Assembly (NCBI RefSeq): GCF_027409185.1
Contig: NC_084461.1
Location: 142,335,001-142,399,000 of the forward strand
Origin: Cynocephalus volans
Taxonomy: Eukaryota > Chordata > Mammalia > Dermoptera > Cynocephalidae
Direction of reading: 5' to 3'
Length of the DNA: 64,000 nt
A program made the position numbers and the translations under genes. Shown here in pieces: positions 35,651-45,403 of the stretch. Below the pieces are notes generated by a model that worked only from the letters and a program-made list of their open reading frames with translations, was not told where the DNA came from and did not search any database. Each line of letters opens with the position of its first letter. Within the stretch, counting starts at the first letter, position 1.

Positions 35651-35740
35651 AGCACATTTGAATGGGTTAGAGGGACAAAGACTGGGGGCAGATCAAGCAC
35701 ATTTGAATGGGTTAGAGGGACAAAGACCGGGGGCAGAGAG
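35651..35740. repeat. 45-bp tandem duplication
   Basis: 'agcacatttgaatgggttag' starts at 35651 and again at 35696; the two units differ by about one base over 40. A recent local duplication. Confidence 0.9.
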
Positions 35741-36000
35741 GCAGCTCTCTAACCCACTGCCCCCTCTCTCCTCCAAATACCGCGCTTTTGCCCAACAGTA
35801 GAACAGGAAACAAAGGGGGATTGTGTATGTAATCTTTTTTATCTGAGGTGTGGTTTACTACCGCTTTTACAAATTTTAGGGAGGGGCACGCCTGAAGCAA
35901 TTCCCAAGGTCCTTCCAGTTGTAAAGTCTTTTATTCTAGTTTTTTGAATGGCACCTCCCACTACCAATAAACTTGAGGATTATCCAGTTTTGCTAATTCA

Positions 36001-36740
36001 CACACAGATCACCTCTGGCTTGAAGTGTAATCTTCTCAAGCACCAACGTTATTTTCCTCTGGGCAGAATGTCCTCTAGATGGTAGGAAAACATTCCTATG
36101 TGGCAGGCAGCCTAAGGTAATGGGTTTTGTAGAGCTAGGACTTGGTCTGGAGCTCAATCCTGTTGTCCAGACTGGGTCACCAACCCTTTACCTGCAGGTC
36201 TATGAACTAGGTAACCAGAGAAAAGGTCCTTGGAGACTTGGTTGAAGAAAGAGTAGTCTTTATTTCTGCATACACACATCTAGGAGCTAGGCCATCCAAA
36301 GAGAAACTCAAAACTCAACTGCTACTGGCAAAGTCCAAAGAAAAGCTGAACAGTTGCCTGGCAAAGTAAACAAGCTCTATTTTTAGATGCGAGTGCTCTG
36401 CCAACCAGCATTTCAGGGCTGCTGCTCCACACAACTCTAGAACACACCAGAATAGCAATAAAACTAAAAAGATACTTTGGTGCACATGCACACTAATTCC
36501 ATCCACACACACACAATTTGTTTACAAAGAATGTGCTGCACCACACCCAACTGGACCTGAGGCGAGGGGGCCTGATTAAACCATTCTATTTTCCCAATAA
36601 CACCCAGATCACCTCCGATTTGAAGTGTAATCTTCTCAAGCACCAACGTTATTTTCCTCTGGGCAGAATGTCCTCTAGAGGGTAGGAAAACATTCCTATG
36701 TTGCAGACAGCCCAATGTAATGGGTTTACTAGAGTTTTCT
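36001..36740. repeat. Direct duplication of ~135 bp, offset 601 bp
   Basis: 36003-36135 and 36604-36736 share 'gaagtgtaatcttctcaagc', 'accaacgttattttcctctg' and 'ggtaggaaaacattcctat' with few differences. The 470 bp between contains an AATAAA-like signal on the minus strand and could be an LTR-like insert, but I could not define LTR ends or a TSD. Confidence 0.8.
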
Positions 36741-37001
36741 GAGGAATCCTGGTTTTCCGTACTAAACTTTCTCCATCCTGTCTGGCTCACATTTCCAATT
36801 GACTCCAGTTCCTTTCTTTTTCATTTTAATGAACTCCAATAAGCTCCATTTTTGGCAAATTTCATTTGCATAGTTAGAGGGTCAACTATCTAGTCATTCA
36901 TTGCATCAACAAATACTTATTGAACCCTTGTTTTGTACCAGGTGAGTAAAACCTACACATACACCCTCCCCTCCTGAGCTTACATTAATATGGCTGAAAG
37001 G

Positions 37002-37213
37002 TTTTTTTTTTTAATGTCCCCGAGGGGGTGCACCATGCCTAGTGGCACTGCAATACCAGGCTGATGCATGGACTGGATGGAGCAAGCTCCCGTTCTACGT
37101 CCCTGCTCCAAAAATCCATTTAATATATTGTCCTTGGATAGAGGATGTATCAGATATTAAACTGATAAGAACAGATACTACACTTGATCTTAGCCAAAAG
37201 GCTGAGAGGCGAT
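37002..37213 (-). pseudogene. U2 snRNA retropseudogene with 10-bp TSD
   Basis: Minus strand 37213-37027 reads as a full-length U2 (187 nt). It has ATCGCCTCTCAGCCTTTTGG, the branch-site recognition stretch GTGTAGTATCTG, the Sm site region GGATTTTTGGAGCAGGGA, and a 3' end GGTGCACC. It continues 14 bases (CCCTCGGGGACATT) and then has A(11). TSD TGGCTGAAAG lies at 36991-37000 and 37215-37224, which shows L1-type retrotransposition. Several substitutions relative to U2 (such as in stem IV) and no snRNA promoter, so not a functional gene. Confidence 0.93.
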
Positions 37214-37391
37214 GTGGCTGAAAGATGTTAAACATGCACTTCATAGAAAGATTGTGTATCCACCAACTGGGATGAGCCACAAAGGAGAGTAGGGGACAGT
37301 GAAACCATATCACAGAGGGATGTGACCTTGTCCCTGAAGAGATGGGGCTTGAACTGAGATTAGAAAATGAGTGAGAGGTAGCTGAATGGAG

Positions 37392-37393
<2 letters not shown>

Positions 37394-37433
<40 letters not shown>
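37394..37433. repeat. (TG)20 microsatellite
   Basis: Uninterrupted TG dinucleotides. Confidence 0.95.
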
Positions 37434-37437
<4 letters not shown>

Positions 37438-38065
37438 AAGTGAGCATGCTAGAAAGAAGATGTTACATTCTCAAGCCTCCTATAGTTAGAGAAAACATGT
37501 TGACTTGAATAAAAAGAAGGACTTCTGGTCAATATGGCAGAATAGATGGTCCCCAGCATGACACTCTCCCACAATCAACCAATTTACAACTATTAAAAAG
37601 CAATGATAGCCAAGCTGAGCTTCTAAGGGTGTAGAATAGGAAGTAGAGTAGAGCATTTAATCGTTCTGGTTGGCTGCCTCATCGGGTGATAATAATCAGG
37701 GTTGGGATTAGTGTTGCTTCGAATAGGATGTAGAATATGATTAGTTCTGTGGCAGTAAATGTCATGATTAGGAAAATCTGTAGTGAGGTTAGTATAAGGA
37801 TACATAGTTTTTTTCGTGTGAATGTTTCTTTGGAGAGGCAGTGTTGGCTTGCCATGATTATTAGGGGAAGGAGTCAGGTCGTTAGTATCAAAAGGGGGGT
37901 TGAGAGGGGGTTTGAGAAGCTTGATGATGTGGTCATGCTGTTTTCGTTATTGTAATTGAGGAAGACAAGGGTGATGAGACTAATCAACAGGCTGTGGGTT
38001 GTTGAGTTGATTCAGATTATGCTGTGGTTGGAGCATCATGTAGTGCGGATGAGTATAATTGTGGG

Positions 38066-38360
38066 GATAATGAGTTTTAGCGTTGTAGGAGGTTGAGGTT
38101 TTGTACGTGGTCCAGGCCATAAGTGTTAGAGATCACTGCTAGGAGTGCCAAGCCTACGGCAGTTTCACAGGCTGCAAAGACCAGGAGGGTGATGGGGAGA
38201 GCGTGGGATAGGGTGAAGTGTGGGTTTAGGTTAGGACGAACAGGGATAGTCTTAAGCCTTCCAGGCACAGTAGAGAAGACATGAGGTGGGATCGATATAT
38301 TAGTAGTCCTACGAGGGATGTGATATATGCTAGGATAATGTTGATGTAAATTGAGGGCAT
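38066..38360 (-). pseudogene. MT-ND4L: ND4L pseudogene (NUMT)
   Basis: Starts ATGCCCTCAATTTACATCAA at 38360 and ends NLNLLQR, overlapping ND4 as in mitochondria. The middle seems to have lost codons or frame between about 38240 and 38270. It would use the mitochondrial code, so it is not expressed from the nucleus. Confidence 0.85.
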
Positions 38361-38434
38361 TTTAGTAGTTATGAAGTACCGTAATTTAATGGGTCGAAAC
38401 CAGTCGTTTTAGTTAAACTAACTACTACATTCAG

Positions 38435-38781
38435 CTCATTCTAGGCCTTTTTGGGCTCATTCATAATCTAGGCCCAGTGCTAGGATGAGGATTAGGATGA
38501 GTGCCATGGTAAGTATTAGTTTGAGGTTATTTGTTTGGGTGGCTCGTGGGAGAGGCAGCAGTAGGGTAATTTCTAGTTCAAATAGTAGGAATGTGATGGC
38601 TACCAAGAAGAATTTTATAGAGAATGGTAGGCGGGCGGATCCTACTGGGTCAAACCCACTCTCATATGGACTTGATTTTTCTGCATAGATGTTCAGTTGG
38701 GAGAGTCAAAAGGCGATAGCGACTAGGGGTGCTAGTGTTATGTTGGTTAAGAGAGTTAATATTAGTTTAATTACTCTTTTC
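38435..38781 (-). pseudogene. MT-ND3: ND3 pseudogene (NUMT)
   Basis: Lies between the tRNA-Gly and tRNA-Arg copies. It begins after the ACCCAGAAAAGAG junction, continues with NITLAPLVAIAF and ends near the LEWAE-like text at 38435. Nuclear copy, nonfunctional. Confidence 0.85.
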
Positions 38782-38854
38782 TGGGTTGTGACCACATCTG
38801 ATTGATTGGAAGTCAACTGTACTAGCTGATACTGAAAGAACAGGACCCTCATTA

Positions 38855-39247
38855 ATAGATGGAGATGCATAAGAATAGTCAGACTACATCTACAAAGTGT
38901 CAATATCAGGCTGCGGCTTCAAAGCCAAAGTGGTGTTTGGATGTGAAGTGAAATTTTAGTTGGTGTAGAAGGCAGATAGTGAGAAAGGTGGAACTGATAA
39001 TTACGTGTAGGCCATGGAAGCTTGTTGCCATGAAGAATGTCGATCTGTATACACTGTCAGAAATGGTGAAGGATGTTTCAAAGTATTCTGAGGCTTGGAG
39101 AGGTGTGAAGTAAATGCCCAGGGAGATTGTGATGAAGAGGGCTTGGAGTATATGTTTGCGGTTTCCTTCCATGAGGCTGTGGTGGACTCAGGTAATGGAC
39201 ACTCTGGAGGCTAACAGGACTGACGTGTTGAGTAGTGGGACTTCTAT
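38855..39247 (-). pseudogene. MT-CO3: COX3 3' partial pseudogene (NUMT)
   Basis: Encodes [30 protein letters not shown] and [13 protein letters not shown], then HFGFEAAA, after which nuclear-code stops appear (TGA would be Trp in mitochondria). 5' truncated at the insertion junction. Confidence 0.9.
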
Positions 39248-40118
39248 GAGCTCAGAGGAAGAGGAGGAGAGACCTGTGGAGTTCATGAAGGAGGAAGAAG
39301 CTGCAATGAGAGAAAGAAAGAATCGCTCCCACCATTTTGAGCCCCAGCCACTTCAAGGTTGGCCCTGGTGAGCACACAGAGCAAGAGCTGGTAAAAGCCA
39401 CAGCTGTGCCCTTTGTATGAAGTTGTTTGGAGGCTGCAGGGGAGAGGAGGACCTTGGTGGCCCCCAGGCCAGCTAGACCACTAACAGGATTCCTTTAGAC
39501 CCACATAGAAGCAAGGGGCTACAGACAACTGGAAAAAGGAGCCACTCAGAAGCTGGTGAATCATTGCAAGGGACTGGTGCATGGCTCATCCCATGGCAAG
39601 TGTTTGCAGTGGGGGTGGGGATGGGGGAGATGGCCCACCAGGGGAACATTGGGGCACAGCATGGACAGCTGATTTGGTCTCCAGTCAGTGCAGGATCACT
39701 CAATGCAGACTAGTCAAGAGTATAGAACTGCAAGGGGTGCAGTTTGCTGAAAGAACTTAAGCCCAGACCTCAGTTTCCATACAACCAAGATGTACCAGAC
39801 TCACAAGACCTGGAAGTGCTAACAAGGTCAACAATTAAAACTTGAGCTGCCCAAAAAACCTTCCCCAGAGAATCAGCAGCAAAGCAGCAATTTAGCTTAA
39901 CCACAGGGATAAAGTGCTGGTCTCCACAGGAAGTTCCCCCATTTTAGAAGTAAGCAAAGGACAAAAAACTAGTTCCAGTGCAGAGTTTAAGTGGTAGAAA
40001 CAGCAAATAATCCAACACAGAACTGAAGGAAAAAACAAAAACCCAGAGACCAGAGACAAAATTTTAATATTAACCAGTAAAGGTCTCACTTCATCAAAGA
40101 ACACCTATGAAACCCAGA

Positions 40119-40780
40119 AGGACTGGAAGCCCCCCGGACTCCCAAACTCGGTGGGAAGAGGGTCGAGGGCCTCAGCCACACCCCCCTGATGTCTGCATCC
40201 AGCCCAGTGATGATCAAGGCCCCACCAAAGTCCCCTGAGCTCCCAAACTGGGGTCTGGGGGGCTGAGGGACTCAGCCACTCCATCCTGACAAACACATCC
40301 AGCCCAGCAACAACCACCAGGCTGCTGCCAGAAGCTACCTGGGCTCCTGAGTGGGGGTGGTTGGGGGCCAAGGGCCTCAGCCACGCCCCCCAACATCTTC
40401 ATGCAGCCCAGTGATGACCACTAAGCCTCTGCCGGAAGTTCCTTGGGCTCCAGAGCTGAAAGGTGGTGGAGCTGAGAGTCTCAGCCATACCTCCCAATGT
40501 CTACATCCAGCCCAGTGATGACCACTAGGCCACTGCTGGAAGTGCCTCAGGCTCCCTAGTTGGGGCGATGGGGGGCCGAGGGCCTCATCCATACCCCCAT
40601 GACATATGTACACAGCCCAGCCACGATCACCAGGCTGCTGCTGGAAGTGCCCTGGGCTCTCGAGCTGGGGTGGGAAAGATGAGGGCCTCAGCCACATCCC
40701 CCTGACATCCACATCCAGCCCCCTGGGCTCCTGTGCTGAAATGAAGGAGGTGCCAGGGCCCTCAACCACACGCCCTCCCT
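40119..40780. repeat. ~104-bp tandem repeat (6-7 units) in the L1-like element
   Basis: The anchor CTCAGCCA(C/T) recurs at 40171, 40271, 40376, 40480, 40584 and 40687, spaced 100-105 bp, with a shortened last unit at 40761. Each unit has 'catccagcccagtgatgacc' or a variant and 'ctgggctc'. GC-rich. Long minus-strand ORFs here are repeat artefacts. Confidence 0.9.
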
Positions 40781-40930
40781 GCTTTCTAATCCTCCCACCC
40801 TGGCCCCCTCCTGTTTCCTCTTTCTCCCTTCACCTCAACTGCTCTGCAACATCTTAGAATGTAAAAAATAATAATAGTAATAATTAATAAATTTAAAAAA
40901 TAAAGAATTTCTGAGTGAAAAATAAAAAAG

Positions 40931-41798
40931 AATAAAAGAAAGACCCAAGTAGCTTAGAAAGCAGGAAAAAGTGTCTACTAGAGAGTTGTTTTCCCTTCAG
41001 GCACAATTCTCTAAAAAGTAGGTCAGGTGGTCAGGAACATGGGGGGGAAATACTCCATAAAATTAAGTTTAATCAACACTTAGAATCTTGATAAAGAATT
41101 GTTGGGCACAGAAAATGATTCCCTAAAATATGATGCTTTGGCATGCTGAGTGCTTTGGAAATTGAAAAACCTCAAAAATAAGCCCAGAATCATTATTCCT
41201 TCAACGTTGTCTTGTTCCTTCTCCTCCCTCAAAGTGCAGGGAACAGGGTCTTTCTGGAATTTCCTCATCTGACTAAGAAAGCTTCTTTCCAAAAGAAATG
41301 TAATTAATCTCAAGATGCTCTCCCTAAAATCTCATCAAATAATGAGGAAAGATTAGCAGAAGAAAAGAAGAGACTGGGAGGTTACCATACGTGGACAGAC
41401 TTTCCCAAGAGAATATTCACATTACAAAGTGAATCATTAACGAGTTAATTTCTGACTCCTGGGTTTGTTCATTCTCCCTAATAATCATTTAATATTTCTC
41501 AGAAGAATTGTCTGCATTCCCCATCTCCACCCTCCCTTATGAAGAAGGGTATGTAATTTTCTGTTCCCCACTGGGTGATTGAGTAATCATTTTCACGTGG
41601 ATTCCTCATGCTATGCACATCAAAATAAACTTTGTGTACCTTTTCTCCTATTAATCTGCCTTTTGTCAGCTGATTTTCAGTGAACCTTCAGAAGGTAAAG
41701 GGGAAAATTTCCCTTGGCCCCAATGTAGTATATTACCCTGATATTAGAATTAATTAGAATCTAAGAAAGTTTGGCCTTCAGTTAGCCACATGAGTTTA
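40931..41798. other. Noncoding stretch, nothing recognised
   Basis: Unique-looking sequence; the ORF at 41080-41313 has no domain. Confidence 0.4.
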
Positions 41799-41982
41799 TT
41801 TTTATTTTTTATTTTTTATTTTATTTTGTCGATATACATTGTGGCTGATTATTGCTCCCCATCACCAAAACCTCCCTCCCTCCTCCCTCCACCCTCCCCC
41901 CCAACAATGTACCCTCTGTTTGCTTGTCGTATCAACTTCAAGTAATTGTGGTTGTTATATCTTCTCACCCCCCCCTCGGTTT

Positions 41983-42021
<39 letters not shown>

Positions 42022-42813
42022 TATATATTAATTTTTAGCTCCCACCAATAAGTGAGAACATGTGGTATTTTTCTTTCTGTGCCTGACTTGTTTCACTTAA
42101 TATAATTCTCTCAAGGTCCATCCATGTTGTTGCAAATGGCAGTATTTCATTCGTTTTTATAACTGAGTAGTATTCCATTGTGTAGATGTACCACATTTTC
42201 CGTATCCACTCATCTGATGATGGGCATTTGGGCTGGTTCCAACTCTTGGCTATTGTACAGAGTGCTGCGATGAACATTGGGGAACAGGTATACCTTCGAC
42301 TTGATGATTTCCATTCCTCTGGGTATATTCCCAACAGTGGGATAGCTGGGTCGTATGGTAGATCTATCTTCAATTGTTTGAGGAACCTCCATACCATTTT
42401 CCATAGAGGCTGCACCATTTTGCAGTCCTACCAACAATGTATGAGAGTTCCTTTTTCTCCACAACCTCGCCAGCATTTATCGTTCAGAGTCTTTTGGATT
42501 TTAGCCATCCTAACTGGGGTTAGATGGTATCTCAGTGTGGTTTTGATTTGCATTTCCCGGATGCTGAGTGATGTGGAGCATTTTTTCATATATCTGTTGG
42601 CCATTTGTATATCTTTCTTAGAGAAATGCCTACTTAGCTCTTTTGCCCATTTTTTCATTGGGTTGCTTGTTTTTTTCTTGTAAAGTTGTTTGAGTTCCTT
42701 ATATATTCTGGATATTAATCCTTTGTCAGATGTATATTTTGCAAATATTTTCTCCCACTCTGTTGGTTGTCTTTTAACTCTGTTAATTGTTTCTTTTGCT
42801 GTGCAGAAGCTTT
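41799..42813 (-). mobile_element. 5'-truncated L1, same subfamily as the full-length copy, inverted
   Basis: The minus-strand copy starts within ORF2 (42813, at GCTTCTGCACAGC) and runs to the poly(A) (41799-41828 as T-rich). Its last ORF2 block (42418-42035) differs from 33293-33676 at only a handful of residues, and the 3' UTR has the same CA repeat and G-rich tract. It lacks the TGA seen at 33242 (CGA here). No TSD found. Confidence 0.9.
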
Positions 42814-44990
42814 TTTAAAAACACTCTACTCTGGAGATAAAATGTGTAAATCTCACAAAAAAATTTCCTATTAGACACCTCATTACTAAACAATAACTAT
42901 CTTAGAAGAAATGGTCTGTAGTTAGCATCTGCTCAAATCAATCAATTATATCAATATTCCCCAAATTGCAATCATTCTTGAATCACCTCCCCAACTTTTA
43001 CCACACCCAGATATCATTTGTTTTATTAAATGCAATATGTTTCACTTTAAGTCAACTCATTTCTTAAAAGCTTAAATATTGACTTCGGCTTTGTACTAAA
43101 GCATTGATATTAGAAATTAAGGGATTTGACACTCGTTATTTTTTTTAATAGGCACTAACATGAATTACTTCTACTAAAATAAAAACTGTTATTACAACAT
43201 TACACTTTATATATCTATCTCTATTTGCTGTTCCGGACACCAGGTTCAGAAACACCAACAATCACTCAGAAAGTATCAGTCATTTTTATTATTTGAGGTT
43301 TACCTACTGATGCAGGAAAGGCCGCTAACGTGCTTTACAAGTTTCTTTCTCCCTGCACCCCCCAAGGGTCAAAACAACAACAGGCTTTTCATCAACCCTG
43401 AATTAAATAAAAAATTCAGTGAATCAAATTTCTATCTATTCCACCAACATTCTAGTAGATCAAGAAAGGATTTGCAATAAAACAATCTTATTACCAATTT
43501 CTTATTTATTTTATAATTTCCACTTATTTTGATTGGATTTTGCTTGAGGAAATGGCCAAAATTTTCATGTCGCCTTTTACCTACTTTACCCATACCCATT
43601 TACAGATGAAGAAACGAAAGTAAAAGAAATAGGGTAATTTCCCTCTAGAACCTATCATTTTTTTCCTACTTTTTTCAGGAAAAGCTATACGTATTTACTG
43701 CAATCCAAGATTTACTCTTTTTTTTTCAAGATTTACTCTTTTTCACATTTTAATATTTTCAACCTAGGTTATGTACCACTATTAATATGGTTGTGTTTAT
43801 TTGCTTATTTAATTTTTTTACACTCACAAGGTGTTGTTAAATCGGTGGCATTTTAGATTCAAGAAAATATGCTTAGCTGTAGAAACATAAGCCAGAAAAC
43901 AGAAAGCACCATTTGAAAGACCTTCAGTAAGTTTCCTAGTTCTGGGATCTGCCCAGGAAAGTTCAGGAAGGCCTTAGTGGGAAAGGAATAGTCAAAAGGG
44001 GGAACTTATTCTACAGTGGAGTTGGATAGGCTAGAAGCCTAGGGGAAGGCTGAACTTCCGAATCCTCATTTGCATTGTTCTCAGCTACAGGAGTCTACAT
44101 ATAGCTGCTTGTATGTAATCAGTTTTTATAAGCACCAGAAAGGGCTCTGTCCTTCCCAATGGGAAGAGCAAGAACTGTGACTGTACCTCATTCGAAGACT
44201 ACAAAACGTGTCCATTAATTAGGATGCCAGATGCCAACTTCCTCTAGAGAGGAAAAAATATTGAATAAGAAATGTGTGCAGGGTGGGATGGAGATTGCTG
44301 TCTTTGGTTGGTGAGAGTGAGAACTAGTGGGAAAGGGGAGGGGAGAGTGAGAAAAAAATAGCAACCATTTAAAATAAAATTAATCAAAGGATACCATTCT
44401 GCAGGAAATAATTAAAATAAACGACTAATAAAATCCTATGGAATGGGCCTTTGTGGGATGGAATGATCAAAGGAGAGACCTTTCCATAACTCAAGCATCA
44501 TCAACCGACCCCGCTCAGCCTCCATCACCAACAGACTTACTCCAACAGATTTTCAATGACAAATATTTTTTAAACAGACAAGAAGATATTTCTAGTTTGC
44601 CACGTTACACTTCATCACCCCCCAAGTTCAGTAGCGTTTAGGGTGTCACCCGTTACCTGGCAAGCTGATCTCCCATTTGGTATATTTCAAGCTCAGACCT
44701 TTCTCATAAGCTTTAGATCAGAGTATCCCACTGCTTGTTTGCCAACTCTACTTGTTTTCTACGTATTGCAACGTTAACATTTCTGAAACTCTTGGACTCC
44801 AAAATTCACTTCAGTTCCAGTAGTCCTCATTTCTATGAATAGCATCTCAATTTACCTGAATGACTTAACAGTTATCTTTGACTTATCCCTCATTTATCAA
44901 CTTGTAATCAACTTGTAAGTTCCATCCATTTTTGCCTTCTAAATATTTTTCAAATTCATCTGCTTCTCAATGTTTCTACTGCTTCCAATC
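42814..44990. other. AT-rich noncoding stretch, nothing recognised
   Basis: No recognisable gene or repeat family. The ORF at 44438-44641 has no domain. Confidence 0.4.
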
Positions 44991-44994
44991 TAAT

Positions 44995-45260
44995 AAAAGC
45001 ACTATTATCTCTTGCCTGCACTGTTGCAGTAGACTTCTGACTGGTTCCTGCATTCTCATTCTCTCCCTTTTCAACTTAGTCTTCACACAGCAGCCAGATT
45101 TAGTTTTTTAAAGGGGAAAACAGACCACGTCAGTCCTCTTCTTAAAGCTCTTCATGATTATCATTGCCTTTGTATAAAGTCCAGACTTCTCACTGTGGCC
45201 TGCATTACTCCATATGATCTAGCCCCTGCCTACCTCTTTCCTTTTGGTTAATATTCTCCA
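44995..45260 (+). mobile_element. L2 LINE relic
   Basis: L2-like: 'ttcacacagcagccagattt', 'gaccacgtcagtcctcttct', 'ataaagtccagacttctcac' and 'gatctagcccctgcctacct'. Confidence 0.75.
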
Positions 45261-45319
45261 GATTCTCAAATGCTCCAAGCTTGCTTGCTGTCTCTCTGTC
45301 TGCCTCTCTGTCTATCTCT

Positions 45320-45321
<2 letters not shown>

Positions 45322-45402
<81 letters not shown>
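45322..45402. repeat. (TG)40 microsatellite
   Basis: 81 bp of uninterrupted TG, long enough to be highly polymorphic. Confidence 0.97.

Positions 45403-45403
<1 letters not shown>

Larger units (their letters stand above)
37622..39247 (-). mobile_element. NUMT: mitochondrial COX3-tRNA-Gly-ND3-tRNA-Arg-ND4L-ND4 segment
   Basis: 1.63 kb of mitochondrial DNA in the standard mammalian gene order, sense on the minus strand: COX3 3' part (39247 to ~38855), tRNA-Gly (~38850-38785, TCC anticodon), ND3 (~38780-38435), tRNA-Arg (~38430-38365, TCG anticodon), ND4L (start 38360, end ~38065) and the ND4 5' part (~38080-37622). Recognisable peptides include [12 protein letters not shown] (COX3), [12 protein letters not shown] (ND4L) and GSQPERLNA (ND4, read by eye). 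A 5-bp repeat GAGCT sits at both ends (37617-37621, 39248-39252). Frame breaks appear, as expected for a nuclear copy. Confidence 0.95.
37515..40930 (+). mobile_element. L1-5'-end-like element without ORFs, carrying a VNTR and an A-rich tail; split by a NUMT
   Basis: The head 'cttctggtcaatatggcaga' at 37516 resembles 5' ends of old L1s (a degenerate CAAGATGGC-type start). It continues to 37621, is interrupted by mitochondrial DNA, and resumes at 39248 with GA-rich then ordinary 5'-UTR-like text to about 40118. A ~104-bp tandem repeat (40119-40780) follows, then a short pyrimidine-rich stretch and an A/T-rich tail (40860-40930). No ORF1 or ORF2 text is present. Flanks 'gaataaaaagaagga' and 'gaataaaagaaagac' may be a decayed TSD. 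It may simply be a 5' fragment of an L1M element. Confidence 0.55.

Noticed and set aside
37002..37213. Functional U2 snRNA gene
   Set aside because: The poly(A) tail and TSD show a retrocopy, and it has substitutions and no recognisable snRNA promoter.
37622..39247. Functional mitochondrial-type genes
   Set aside because: They use the mitochondrial code, are truncated at both ends and are embedded in nuclear repeat DNA: a NUMT.
40119..40780. CRISPR-like periodic repeat
   Set aside because: Units are diverged, contiguous tandem copies with no identical short repeats or spacers, in a mammalian genome.
40105..40857. Minus- and plus-strand ORFs up to 130 aa
   Set aside because: They are produced by the GC-rich 104-bp tandem repeat, not by a gene.
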